A model generated the notes under the pieces. It was not told the origin of the DNA. It did not search any database and saw nothing but the letters and a program-made list of their open reading frames with translations. Positions 5,853 to 13,324 of a stretch of DNA of 13,324 bases are shown in pieces. The stretch comes from Brevibacillus_F sp035644815 (lineage in GTDB: Bacteria > Bacillota > Bacilli > Brevibacillales > Brevibacillaceae): the NCBI GenBank assembly GCA_035644815.1, contig DASQNU010000141.1, positions 1 through 13,324 on the forward strand, given 5' to 3'. Position numbers and translations under genes: made by a program. Each line of letters starts with the position of its first letter. The stretch's first letter is position 1.

Positions 5853-7580
5853 GTGAGCCTGTTTCATCCGGTATTCATATCATTGGCGGAACGGACCGCC
5901 GTACTGGTAGTAGCGGCCTTTTTGCTGACCCGAGTCAAAGCATTTCGCAGCATTTTGAATCAATGCGCATCGTTCAAAGAGCAGGCGTTGATGGTCCTGA
6001 TTTTTTCGATGATCTCGATTTTGGGAACCTACATGGGAATTCCCTATCTGGATGCGATTGCCAATTCTCGGGTGATTGGAGCAGTTGTGGCTGGACTTTT
6101 GGCGGGTCCATGGGTAGGGGGAGCTACCGGACTGATCGCAGGGGTTCATCGTTACACGTTAGGCGGTTTTACCGATCTTGCCTGTGCCATTGCGACTTTG
6201 CTCGAAGGTGTCGTCGCGGGTCTGTTCTATCATTTTCGCCGAAATAAAGAGATTGGCTGGAAGACCGCTCTCCTGGTCGGTTTTGTGGCGGAATGGCTGC
6301 AGATGTCCATTATCTTGCTGATCGCGAGACCTTATGAGCAAGCGCTGGAGCTGGTGAAGGTGATCAGCATTCCCATGTCGCTGATCAATGCGTTTGGCAT
6401 CGCGGTGTTTATGATTATTATCAGTCTGGTCAAGCATGAAGAGGAGCGGATTGGCGCCCTGCAAGCACAACGCACGCTGCAAGTTGCGGACAAAACCATC
6501 TCCCTGCTGCGCTCAGGTCTGAATCATGTGTCTTCGGAAAGAGTCGCACGCGAAATTCTGCGCACGACACGGGTTGCCGCTGTGGCGATTACCGACACCA
6601 ACACGGTATTGGCTCATGTAGGGGCAGGGATTTCCCACCATATCGCCGGACAAAACATCATCACAAAAGCGACGCGTGAAGTGCTGGAAAAGAAAGAAAT
6701 GCTGATCGCCGAGACGAAGGAGGAGATCGGCTGTCATGAGCCGGCTTGTCCTTTGCGCTGTGCCATTCTAGTGCCACTCATGCGCAAGCGGGAAGTGGTT
6801 GGCGTGTTAAAGCTGTATCAAGATCACTCGCGCAAGCTGTCCGCTGTCGACATGGAGCTGGTAAGCGGCCTGGGCAATCTGATCTCGACCCAGCTGGAGA
6901 TTGCGGAGCTGGAAAAGCAATCCCGACTCTTGCATGATGCGGAGATCAAGGCTCTTCATGCGCAGATTAATCCACACTTTCTGTTTAATGCAATCAATAC
7001 CATTGTGTCGTTTATCCGGTTTCGACCGGAGCAAGCCCGTGAGCTGCTGATCAATTTAGGGGAATATTTCCGTAAAAATCTACACGACAGCGGCGGTTAT
7101 GTGACATTGGCGGAGGAATTGCAACATGTGGAAGCATATCTGTCCATTGAGCGGGCCCGTTTTGACGATCGGCTCAGAGTTGAATATCACATTGAGCCCG
7201 AAGTGGAGAAATATGTAGTGCCTGGCCTGATTCTGCAGCCGCTTGTAGAAAATGCGATCAAGCATGGGCTATTGCCCCGGCGGGAAGGCGGCATCGTGAG
7301 CATCACAGCCAGAAAAAAGAAGCGGGGCACGCTGGAACTGGTCGTCGCCGACAATGGGGTCGGGATGCCAGCAGAACCGGTTACACGCCCTTCGGCAGAT
7401 CGTCCTGAAAAGAGACGTCTGTCAGGGATCGGATTAAGCAATGTCCGTGGACGCTTGCAATCCATCTACGGACCCGAGTACGGAATCCAGATTGAGAGTG
7501 AAAAAGGAAAAGGAACGGTTTGTACCATTACCTTGCCTTTGGGAGTGAAACCTTATGCTGAAAGTGTTCATCGTGGATGA
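5853..7580 (+). CDS. lytS: LytS-family sensor histidine kinase (pyruvate-sensor type)
   Basis: Membrane sensor kinase of the LytS/BtsS group, 575 residues. Order: 5TM-5TMR_LYT membrane sensor (about 5-195), GAF domain (about 215-350), His_kinase phosphoacceptor region with H375 in QINPHFLFNAINTI, then HATPase with N-box LVENAIKHG (465-473), DNGVGM and GIGLSNVRGRL. In the membrane domain R73, R100 and C111 have the spacing of the Arg72, Arg99 and Cys110 that I recall as pyruvate-binding in E. coli BtsS; the fourth residue, a Ser there, is Ala here. The GAF domain carries C294, C299 and C303. GTG 5853 was chosen because GGAGG lies seven bases upstream; the ATG two codons earlier abuts that site. 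It overlaps lytT by 26 bases. Confidence 0.93.
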   Translation: MSLFHPVFISLAERTAVLVVAAFLLTRVKAFRSILNQCASFKEQALMVLIFSMISILGTYMGIPYLDAIANSRVIGAVVAGLLAGPWVGGATGLIAGVHRYTLGGFTDLACAIATLLEGVVAGLFYHFRRNKEIGWKTALLVGFVAEWLQMSIILLIARPYEQALELVKVISIPMSLINAFGIAVFMIIISLVKHEEERIGALQAQRTLQVADKTISLLRSGLNHVSSERVAREILRTTRVAAVAITDTNTVLAHVGAGISHHIAGQNIITKATREVLEKKEMLIAETKEEIGCHEPACPLRCAILVPLMRKREVVGVLKLYQDHSRKLSAVDMELVSGLGNLISTQLEIAELEKQSRLLHDAEIKALHAQINPHFLFNAINTIVSFIRFRPEQARELLINLGEYFRKNLHDSGGYVTLAEELQHVEAYLSIERARFDDRLRVEYHIEPEVEKYVVPGLILQPLVENAIKHGLLPRREGGIVSITARKKKRGTLELVVADNGVGMPAEPVTRPSADRPEKRRLSGIGLSNVRGRLQSIYGPEYGIQIESEKGKGTVCTITLPLGVKPYAESVHRG

Positions 7581-8337
7581 TGAAAGGCCGGCACGCGCAG
7601 AGCTGCGCTACTTGTTGGAACAAATGACAGATGTAGAGGTAATCGGAGAGGCAGCGAGCGGGGAGGAAGCGCTGGAGCGGATTCCCAATCTTGCACCGGA
7701 TGCCGTTTTCCTTGATATTCACCTGCATGATCTCGATGGGGTCAACGTAGGGCAAGAGCTGCTTGAAACCATGCAGAAGCCGCCGATGGTCATCTTTGCG
7801 AGCGCCTATGAGATACATGCTGTACGCGCCTTTGAGACGGAAGCTGTAGACTATATCGTGAAGCCGTTCAGCAGCCATCGGTTGGAGAAAACGGTATGCC
7901 GCATTCGAAAGTGGATGGCCCAGCGTTATGGGGAAGACATGCAGCAATCGGTGATCGAACAGAAATTGGCAGCCATTCTGCAAAATGCTTTGACCGTAAA
8001 GCAGCCGAAGCGTGTACCCGTTGAAAAAAATGGAAAGATCCTGTTGATCGATCCGAGTGAAATCATTTTCGCCACCTTGGAGGGCAGATACGCCTCCATT
8101 TATACGGAAAACGAGCAGTATGCGACATCCTTTACCCTGCAGGAGCTGGAATCAAGGTTGCCGGAAGAAGTGTTTTTCCGCACACATCGCGCTTATATTG
8201 TCAATTTGGCAAAGACATCCGAGCTGGTACCCTGGTTTAAGGGTGCGGTTCACCTTGTCATGGCGGATCGCGATAAAACGGAAGTTCCGGTCAGTCGTAC
8301 CGCGGTGAAGGAAGTAAAACGTCGTTTGGGTTTTTAA
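7555..8337 (+). CDS. lytT: LytTR-family response regulator
   Basis: Cytoplasmic two-component regulator, 260 residues. The receiver domain (1-115) shows the acidic pocket D8/D9, phosphoacceptor D54 (FLDIHLHD), S83 and K103 (VKPF). A linker helix leads to a LytTR DNA-binding domain at about 153-258, with the family's FFRTHRAYIVNL segment at 207-218. LytTR proteins bind direct repeats of about 9 bp. The gene starts inside the end of the kinase gene with GGGAG nine bases before ATG, so the pair is translationally coupled and should be cognate. Its likely target is the cstA promoter immediately downstream, where a matching direct repeat is present. Confidence 0.94.
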   Translation: MLKVFIVDDERPARAELRYLLEQMTDVEVIGEAASGEEALERIPNLAPDAVFLDIHLHDLDGVNVGQELLETMQKPPMVIFASAYEIHAVRAFETEAVDYIVKPFSSHRLEKTVCRIRKWMAQRYGEDMQQSVIEQKLAAILQNALTVKQPKRVPVEKNGKILLIDPSEIIFATLEGRYASIYTENEQYATSFTLQELESRLPEEVFFRTHRAYIVNLAKTSELVPWFKGAVHLVMADRDKTEVPVSRTAVKEVKRRLGF

Positions 8338-8350
8338 GCAAGCGCTTTCA
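8337..8350 (+). promoter_or_regulatory. Putative cre (CcpA) site upstream of cstA
   Basis: AGCAAGCGCTTTCA matches TGWAARCGYTWWCA at 12 of 14 positions, including the full core and right half. It begins at the last base of the lytT stop and lies 18 bases upstream of the LytTR repeats. This suggests catabolite control of cstA. Confidence 0.5.
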
Positions 8351-8367
8351 TTCATGTCGCTATTTTT

Positions 8368-8397
8368 TCCGCTCGTGCTTATTTTTCTACAGTTCAG
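8368..8397 (+). promoter_or_regulatory. Putative LytT operator (LytTR direct repeat)
   Basis: TCCGCTCGT (8368-8376) and ACAGTTCAG (8389-8397) match the LytTR consensus [TA][AC][CA]GTTN[AG][TG] at 8 of 9 and 9 of 9 positions. They are separated by 12 bases, within the 12-13 expected for this family. The site ends about 10 bases before the position of a -35 box for the -10-like TATTCT at 8431-8436, as expected for an activator at a promoter with a poor -35. Confidence 0.6.
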
Positions 8398-8407
8398 ACA
8401 ATTCCTG

Positions 8408-8436
8408 TTTTTGAGTGATTGATCGTTCGCTATTCT
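8408..8436 (+). promoter_or_regulatory. Possible activator-dependent cstA promoter
   Basis: A -10-like TATTCT lies at 8431-8436. The position 17 bases upstream reads TTTTTG (8408-8413), a weak -35. The position just downstream of the LytTR repeats suggests dependence on LytT. The choice of -10 is tentative. Confidence 0.35.
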
Positions 8437-8489
8437 ATGGATGGGGTCTGATCATGATGCCCCAATCTATCAGAAGGGGGAGTTCTCAC

Positions 8490-10586
8490 ATGCAAAAATG
8501 GTTTTTGTCACTATTGATATGGGGCGCGGTGGCAGCTCTCGGGGCCGTGGGCTTCGGAATGCTGGCGCTTTCACGTGGGGAGTCAGTCAACTCTTTTTGG
8601 CTGTTGACGGCGGCTTTTTGTACTTATGCAGTTGCTTATCGTTTTTACAGCCGTTTTATCGCCAAAAAAGTAATGGGGTTGGATGATAACCGTGCGACGC
8701 CCGCGGAAGTAAACGACGATGGAAAAGATTTCGTTCCTACGAACAAATGGATTGTGTTCGGACATCACTTTGCAGCCATTGCCGGGGCGGGTCCGCTGGT
8801 CGGTCCAACCTTGGCGGCACAGATGGGGTATTTGCCGGGGACGATCTGGATTATCGCCGGGGTTGTTCTTGGCGGAGCGGTCCAGGATTTTGTCATTTTG
8901 TTTGGGTCCATGCGACGCAACGGAAAAAGTCTCGGGCAGATTGCCAAAGAAGAAATTGGGCCAGTTGGCGGCGTGCTGGCGCTGATTGGTATTTTGGCCA
9001 TTATGCTGATTTTAATCGCGGTGCTTGCGATGGTTGTTGTCAACGCATTGGCGGATTCGCCATGGGGAACCTTTACGATTGCCATGACATTGCCGATCGC
9101 GCTATTCATGGGTATTTATATGAGATATATCCGACCCGGCAGAGTATTGGAAGGCTCCGTGATCGGATTGGTTCTGTTATTTGTTGCACTTTATCTCGGA
9201 CAAGTGGTGGCTGAGTCGCCTACTTGGGGGCCAGCATTTACGTTCTCCAAGCCAGCTTTGGCCTGGATGATCATCGTCTATGGCTTTATTGCTTCGGTGC
9301 TTCCTGTCTGGCTGATGCTGGCACCACGTGATTATCTCAGTTCCTTTTTGAAAATCGGGACAATCGGTTTGCTTGCTGTGGGGATTCTCTTTACGCTGCC
9401 GCCGCTGCAAATGCCTGCTTTAACCCGCTTTATAGACGGGACGGGTCCTGTATTTGCGGGAGATCTTTTCCCGTTCCTCTTCATCACGATTGCTTGCGGT
9501 GCTGTCTCTGGATTCCATGCACTGATTTCCTCAGGTACGACACCAAAGCTGATTGCCAAGGAGTCGCATGCTAGGTTAATCGGCTATGGCGGAATGCTGA
9601 TGGAGTCAGCGGTTGCGATTATGGCCATGATCGCGGCGTGTGTACTGACACCCGGTCTGTACTTTGCGGTCAACTCTCCTGCAGCGGTCATCGGTGCGGA
9701 TGCGATTGCGGCTGCAGCGAAAATCACAAACGACTTTGGCTTTACCATCACGCCTGACCAGATCACGACGCTTTCCAATGACATCGGAGAAAATACGATT
9801 TTATCCCGTACAGGCGGAGCACCGTCGTTGGCGATTGGCATGGCCACCATCTTTGCCAACGTTCTTGGCGGCAAGGCGCTCATGGCCTTCTGGTACCACT
9901 TTGCGATCTTGTTTGAAGCCGTTTTCATCCTGACCACGGTCGATGCGGGCACGCGTGTCGGACGATTTATGGTGCAGGATATGCTGGGCAATATTCATCC
10001 AAAACTGAAGCAGGTCGACTGGATGCCAGGTAATCTCCTTGGTTCCGGCTTGGTTACGATAGGCTGGGGGTACTTCCTGCTCCAAGGGGTATACGATCCG
10101 CTCGGTGGCATTTACACCCTGTGGCCGCTCTTTGGCATCGCGAACCAGATGCTGGCTGCGATTGCCTTCACGGTAGGAACCACGATACTCTTTAAAATGG
10201 GCAAAGCCCGATATGCTTGGGTCACCTTGCTGCCCATGGCCTGGTTGACCACCTCTACGCTGTATGCGGCTTGGCAAAAGCTGTTCCATGAAAAACCGTC
10301 CGTCAGCTTCCTGGCCCATGCGGAATCCTTCAAAAAGGCATTGGCTGAAGGAAAGCTGCCCAATGGTGTAAAATCAGTGGAAGCGGCGCAAAAAATGATT
10401 CTCAACGATCAGATCGATGCAGCCGTCTGCGCCATTTTCATCGTGATTACCGTGGGAATCATTGCGGATGGCATCCGTCTATGGATCAATATTTTGCGCG
10501 GCAAAAAGTATGAGTTGTATGAGTCGCCTTATGTCCAATCCAAGGGCGATGATTATTACGATCCGAAGGGACACAGTGTGGCATGA
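8490..10586 (+). CDS. cstA: CstA/BtsT-family transporter (probable pyruvate/peptide uptake)
   Basis: Polytopic inner-membrane transporter of the CstA family, 698 residues, close to E. coli CstA and BtsT in length. It has many hydrophobic segments over the whole length and the family signature GHHFAAIAGAGPLVGPTLAAQ at about 91-111, followed by AVQDFVILFGSMRRNGKSLG. E. coli relatives import pyruvate (BtsT, CstA), and CstA was first linked to peptide use in carbon starvation. ATG 8490 has GGGGGAG seven bases upstream; an earlier ATG at 8415 has no ribosome site. The lytS-lytT pair and the LytTR repeats directly upstream favour pyruvate as substrate. The stop overlaps the next gene by four bases (ATGA). 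Confidence 0.95.
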   Translation: MQKWFLSLLIWGAVAALGAVGFGMLALSRGESVNSFWLLTAAFCTYAVAYRFYSRFIAKKVMGLDDNRATPAEVNDDGKDFVPTNKWIVFGHHFAAIAGAGPLVGPTLAAQMGYLPGTIWIIAGVVLGGAVQDFVILFGSMRRNGKSLGQIAKEEIGPVGGVLALIGILAIMLILIAVLAMVVVNALADSPWGTFTIAMTLPIALFMGIYMRYIRPGRVLEGSVIGLVLLFVALYLGQVVAESPTWGPAFTFSKPALAWMIIVYGFIASVLPVWLMLAPRDYLSSFLKIGTIGLLAVGILFTLPPLQMPALTRFIDGTGPVFAGDLFPFLFITIACGAVSGFHALISSGTTPKLIAKESHARLIGYGGMLMESAVAIMAMIAACVLTPGLYFAVNSPAAVIGADAIAAAAKITNDFGFTITPDQITTLSNDIGENTILSRTGGAPSLAIGMATIFANVLGGKALMAFWYHFAILFEAVFILTTVDAGTRVGRFMVQDMLGNIHPKLKQVDWMPGNLLGSGLVTIGWGYFLLQGVYDPLGGIYTLWPLFGIANQMLAAIAFTVGTTILFKMGKARYAWVTLLPMAWLTTSTLYAAWQKLFHEKPSVSFLAHAESFKKALAEGKLPNGVKSVEAAQKMILNDQIDAAVCAIFIVITVGIIADGIRLWINILRGKKYELYESPYVQSKGDDYYDPKGHSVA

Positions 10587-10795
10587 GACGCAAGCTGAGA
10601 ACGATTCGCCGGTCCCTGCGAAAAGTGTCTTCCACGATCAAGTTTATCTTCGGGATGCCGGATTACGATCGCTATCTGAAGCATTGGTATGCCAATCACG
10701 CTGCACCAGGTATTTTCCCTTTGTCAGAAAGGGAGTACTATATGCGTGCGCTCCATGACCGCTATGAGCGTGGCGGTATGTCGCGCTGCTGTTAA
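10583..10795 (+). CDS. YbdD/YjiX-family small protein, CstA partner
   Basis: A 70-residue basic cytoplasmic protein of the YbdD/YjiX family (DUF466). Recognisable features are GMPDYDRYLKHWYANH in the middle, PLSEREYYMRALHDRY, and the C-terminal Arg-Cys-Cys. Members are usually encoded right after cstA or btsT, as here. The start codon overlaps the cstA stop (ATGA), so it is translated by coupling. It is thought to assist the transporter, but its biochemical role is not settled. Confidence 0.92.
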   Translation: MRRKLRTIRRSLRKVSSTIKFIFGMPDYDRYLKHWYANHAAPGIFPLSEREYYMRALHDRYERGGMSRCC

Positions 10796-10805
10796 GAGAA
10801 GTTCT

Positions 10806-10850
10806 AAAAAGCTTGCAGGACGATTCGATTCGTTTTGCAAGCTTTTGTTT
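10806..10850 (+). terminator. Terminator of the cstA operon
   Basis: AAAAGCTTGCA (10807-10817) and TGCAAGCTTTT (10836-10846) form an 11-bp perfect stem around an 18-base loop, ending in TTTTGTTTG. The stem starts 11 bases after the stop codon. Confidence 0.75.
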
Positions 10851-10871
10851 GTGGTTAAGGAGCTGCGGTGG

Positions 10872-11067
10872 GGAGAACATGTTTCGCAACTCCGCTTCAT
10901 TCTACGCCCTGCAGGGAAGCGGGGACTGTCCGCTCTGCAGTGAATCGCAGGGGTCCACAAAAGTGGTAGTCGCTACGCAGCTCGGTCAGGTTGCGGCCCT
11001 TTTTCCTACGATTCACTGCTCCGCTGAGCAGGGCTTCGCAGGCGCTCCGTTTCGAAACATGCTCTCC
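10872..11067. repeat. Nested inverted-repeat element A
   Basis: About 195 bases of non-coding, foldable DNA. The outer arms 10872-10886 and 11053-11067 match at 14 of 15 positions. The middle arms 10906-10912/11028-11034 (GCCCTGC) and 10937-10951/11005-11019 (14 of 15) nest inside them in the correct order. Local hairpins such as AGCGG/CCGCT (10918-10934), CCACAAAAGTGG (10955-10966) and CTGCTC/GAGCAG (11016-11031) compete with the long fold. No plausible gene is present. It may be a MITE-like repeat or a structured RNA. Confidence 0.6.
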
Positions 11068-11165
11068 AGCGGAGCAGAAGCGTTTATAAAATTAATAACT
11101 TAGAAGGAAATGTGCATTCATGCTTTTTTTTGGTCATGTTCGACTTTATTCAACAGCCACGCGAG

Positions 11166-11374
11166 GAAGGGAAGAGAGGGACGGGGCGGAGTCTTTGCAA
11201 CGCCTACAAAGGTTCCGCTTCCCAAAACGGTACACGCTTGTCGCGCAACCCCGTCGGTTGAATATGCTTCTTTGAACCCTTTTGCGCGACGTACCGTTTT
11301 GGGAAGCGGAACCGGACAGTCCTGTCCCCCTTGCGGGTGTGGCAAGAACGTAGCCCCAGCCCTCTTTTCCCTTC
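11166..11374. repeat. Nested inverted-repeat element B (MITE-like)
   Basis: A 209-base imperfect palindrome. The outer arms 11166-11187 and 11353-11374 match at 19 of 22. The central arms 11211-11233 and 11291-11313 are perfect over 23 bases, and the inner arms 11240-11248 and 11282-11290 are perfect over 9. The right side has an extra small palindrome GGACAGTCCTGTCC (11314-11327). Short open frames on both strands are by-products of the symmetry. No clear target duplication is seen. It lies between convergent genes, so it could also act as a two-way transcription barrier. Confidence 0.7.
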
Positions 11375-11392
11375 TCCACCACTATGTTCGCA

Positions 11393-12997
11393 CTAATCCT
11401 CAGCAGGCTTGTCCGAGATCGTCACTTTTCCTAAGAAGAATGCGAGCAAGATACCAAGTCCGACAAAGAGCAGCCCGTAAAGAAAGACACTGTGCAAGGA
11501 TGAAACGAGAGTCGATTGCAAGATCGGTAGCAATGAGCTGCGGATCGCTTGCGGAATTTGTTCCAACGCCTCCGGACTTAAGAGCATGGAGTACAGCCCT
11601 TGTGGATTATGCGCTACCATGTCTTCAAACTCTACCACCATATCGTGCGCTTGCGGCGGCAGGTTTTCCAGATAAGGGACTAGTTGGTCGAGAAGAAGAG
11701 CACTGGATTGATGATTCATGATCGCACCGAGCACAGTCATCCCGAACGTTCCCCCAATCTGACGGAAAAATTGGCTAGAGGAGGTAACGACGCCCAATTG
11801 CTCTTTCGGGAAGCTTTCTTGCAGGGCCAACGTAATGACAGGCATCACGAACCCAAGCCCAAGGCCGAGCACAGCCAGATAACTCATGGCAGCCAGCATA
11901 GTCGTATCCATGGCCATCGTGGAAAGCAAATAAAAGCCAACAGACATCAGCGCCATGCCAAGGATAATTTGTGTGCGTACGCCAATGGTTCGCACGAGTC
12001 TTCCTCCGAAAAGACTGGCCGCCATCATCGAGAGCATCATGGGGAGCATCATGGTTCCGGATTGGGAAGGACTCATGCCGATAATGCCTTGCATGAAAAA
12101 TGGGATGAATGTAATCGCCCCAAACATGCCAACCGACATAAGAAAAGCAACTCCGTTTAACAAGGTGAACGTCCGGTTTTGGAATAAATACATCGGCAAA
12201 ATGGGCTCGGCTGTCTTCGTTTCTATACGGACGAAAGCGACCAGAGAGAGGACAGCCAGAACAAACAAGGAGAGAATCTGCCATGAGTCCCAAGCGAAAT
12301 CTTTCCCGCCAAAGGTGAGAGCCAGCAGTAGGGCGACAACGCCAACAATCATCGTAAGCATCCCGCTGAGGTCAAGCTTGATCGGTCCTTCCACACGTCG
12401 ATTATTCAGACCGATACTGATCAGGATTGTAGCCAAAATGCCTACGGGGAGATTGATGTAAAAGACCCAGCGCCAGTTGGCGGAATCCACAATCCAGCCG
12501 CCCACCTGCGGACCGATGAGAGAGGCGAGACCGAAAATGGCGCCAAAAACCCCCTGCCATTTGGCGCGCTGCGCACCCGTAAAAATATCGCCGATCACAA
12601 TCATGGCCATCGGCATCATGATTCCGCCACCGATTCCCTGCAATGCCCGGTAATAAATAAGTTGGGTCATAGTGGTGGCCATGCCGCAAAGAGCTGATCC
12701 TATCATAAAAACGATCAGACCTGTTACATAGATCGATTTTCTACCAAGCATATCAGCAAGCTTTCCGGCAATGGGCACGACAGCTGTAGAAGTAAGCATA
12801 TAAGCGGTTGTCAACCATGTCATCACACCTAAGCCGCCTAACTCTCCGACGATCCGCGGCATGGCTGTTCCGACGATGGTTCCTTCCAGCGCGGAAAACA
12901 GCATGGCGACAAGCAGACCGGTGATGAGCATGCCATGACCTGCTTGTTCACGATTCATAGGGAAGGAAAGAGAGGATTTTTCTTTGCTTTTGAACAT
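11393..12997 (-). CDS. DHA2-family (EmrB/QacA) multidrug efflux permease
   Basis: Proton-driven drug efflux transporter of the major facilitator superfamily, 534 residues with about 14 membrane segments, usual for DHA2. Motif A is GKLADMLGRK at 78-87, motif B includes R117 in YYRALQGIGGG, and the antiporter motif C is GLASLIGPQVGG at 156-167. The first-helix motif normally D-x-T has Glu at 38 (LEGTIV). ATG 12997 was chosen because AAGGGG lies seven bases upstream; a TTG at 13051 would add 18 residues without a better site. The substrate cannot be read from the sequence. No TetR or MarR regulator is adjacent within the window. Transcription converges on the repeat region at 11374. Confidence 0.92.
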   Translation of the reverse strand: MFKSKEKSSLSFPMNREQAGHGMLITGLLVAMLFSALEGTIVGTAMPRIVGELGGLGVMTWLTTAYMLTSTAVVPIAGKLADMLGRKSIYVTGLIVFMIGSALCGMATTMTQLIYYRALQGIGGGIMMPMAMIVIGDIFTGAQRAKWQGVFGAIFGLASLIGPQVGGWIVDSANWRWVFYINLPVGILATILISIGLNNRRVEGPIKLDLSGMLTMIVGVVALLLALTFGGKDFAWDSWQILSLFVLAVLSLVAFVRIETKTAEPILPMYLFQNRTFTLLNGVAFLMSVGMFGAITFIPFFMQGIIGMSPSQSGTMMLPMMLSMMAASLFGGRLVRTIGVRTQIILGMALMSVGFYLLSTMAMDTTMLAAMSYLAVLGLGLGFVMPVITLALQESFPKEQLGVVTSSSQFFRQIGGTFGMTVLGAIMNHQSSALLLDQLVPYLENLPPQAHDMVVEFEDMVAHNPQGLYSMLLSPEALEQIPQAIRSSLLPILQSTLVSSLHSVFLYGLLFVGLGILLAFFLGKVTISDKPAED

Positions 12998-13094
12998 AAA
13001 AGCACCCCTTTTCCTAGAAAATGATCCCCTAAAGTTTGCCGCTTCACCCAAGCCAAATATTGTTCATCACCTCTTTTCCTGTGCACACCCAGGT

Positions 13095-13124
13095 TTATCA
13101 TTTCGGGGAAAAGTATGTTAAACT
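13095..13124 (+). promoter_or_regulatory. Possible promoter of the inositol-monophosphatase-type gene
   Basis: TTATCA (13095-13100), an 18-base spacer and TAAACT (13119-13124) lie about 33 bases before the proposed TTG start. On the other strand TTAACA overlaps the same segment and could serve the divergent permease gene. Both matches are weak. Confidence 0.28.
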
Positions 13125-13157
13125 AAGAAAAAGTCCATTGGGTAGGTGGCGATTTGT

Positions 13158-13324
13158 TTGCAGCCAGTTCAAATTGAAGCGCTCAAAAAAATGGCAATTC
13201 ATTGTGCGAAAACAGCGGGAGCGCTAAGCCTGGAACGATTGAAGCAACCAATTCTGGTTGAGTATAAGACCTCTGCTTCCGATCTGGTCACGGCAGTGGA
13301 TAAAGAAGTGGAAAAATACGTGAT
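13158..13324 (+). CDS. Inositol monophosphatase family protein, N-terminus only
   Basis: The first 55 codons are present; the window ends before the catalytic motifs. The translated start (QPVQIEALKKMAIHCAKTAG, then YKTSASDLVTAVDKEVEKYV) matches the N-terminus of the Mg-dependent inositol-1-phosphatase/SuhB/CysQ-like family. In that family a lysine and the DLVTxVD segment lie before the metal-binding Glu. TTG 13158 was chosen because AGGTGG lies eight bases upstream; an in-frame GTG at 13146 overlaps that site, and a stop precedes it. It is divergent from the permease gene. The exact substrate is unknown. Confidence 0.75.
   Translation, partial: MQPVQIEALKKMAIHCAKTAGALSLERLKQPILVEYKTSASDLVTAVDKEVEKYV

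Noticed and set aside
11110..11721. 203-codon plus-strand frame through element B into the permease gene
   Set aside because: Its first part reads the palindrome and its second part reads antisense to the permease. Similar frames appear on both strands because of symmetry.
13053..13080. Short leader peptide frame (MNNIWLG) upstream of the permease gene on the minus strand
   Set aside because: The GAGGTG site is only about two bases from the ATG and no attenuator hairpin follows, so translational attenuation is not supported.

Overview
The window looks like chromosome of a Gram-positive, spore-forming Firmicute, most likely a Brevibacillus-type Bacillales. The reasons are strong GGAGG-type ribosome binding sites, a dense tRNA operon with mostly encoded CCA ends, GTG/TTG starts, CcpA-type cre boxes and a LytS/LytT pair. 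The genus is inferred from gene content and style, not from a marker gene.

Region 1 (1-1240) is the 3' part of a tRNA operon: Phe (cut by the window edge), Trp, His, Gln, Lys, Leu(CAG), Gly(GCC), Arg(ACG), Pro(TGG), Leu(CAA) and a damaged Gly(TCC) copy, closed by a strong terminator. Several spacers hold hairpins. Two of them are copies of one element, with a compensatory base change in the stem.

Region 2 (1240-5770) holds metabolic genes in single units: mqo (malate:quinone oxidoreductase, +), a class I SAM methyltransferase (-), a small unknown protein with a coiled-coil-like N-terminus and a Ser/Thr/Asn-rich tail (-), and 4-hydroxyphenylpyruvate dioxygenase (+). The last has a likely cre box inside its promoter. 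Each of the four genes has a recognisable terminator.

Region 3 (5776-10850) is the most coherent system: lytS-type sensor kinase, lytT-type LytTR regulator, CstA/BtsT-family transporter and the small YbdD/YjiX partner. The two regulatory genes overlap, as do the two transport genes. The lytT-cstA gap carries a cre box followed by a direct-repeat LytTR operator with 12-bp spacing. The kinase keeps three of the four residues I recall being implicated in pyruvate binding by E. coli BtsS. The inferred circuit is extracellular pyruvate sensing driving uptake through CstA, with CcpA-type catabolite control on top.

Region 4 (10850-11392) is non-coding DNA between convergent genes. It contains two adjacent elements of about 200 bp built from nested inverted repeats; the second has a perfect 23-bp pair of arms and looks MITE-like. 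Region 5 (11393-13324) has a 14-TM-type DHA2 drug efflux permease (-) and, divergent from it, the start of an inositol-monophosphatase-family gene cut by the window end.
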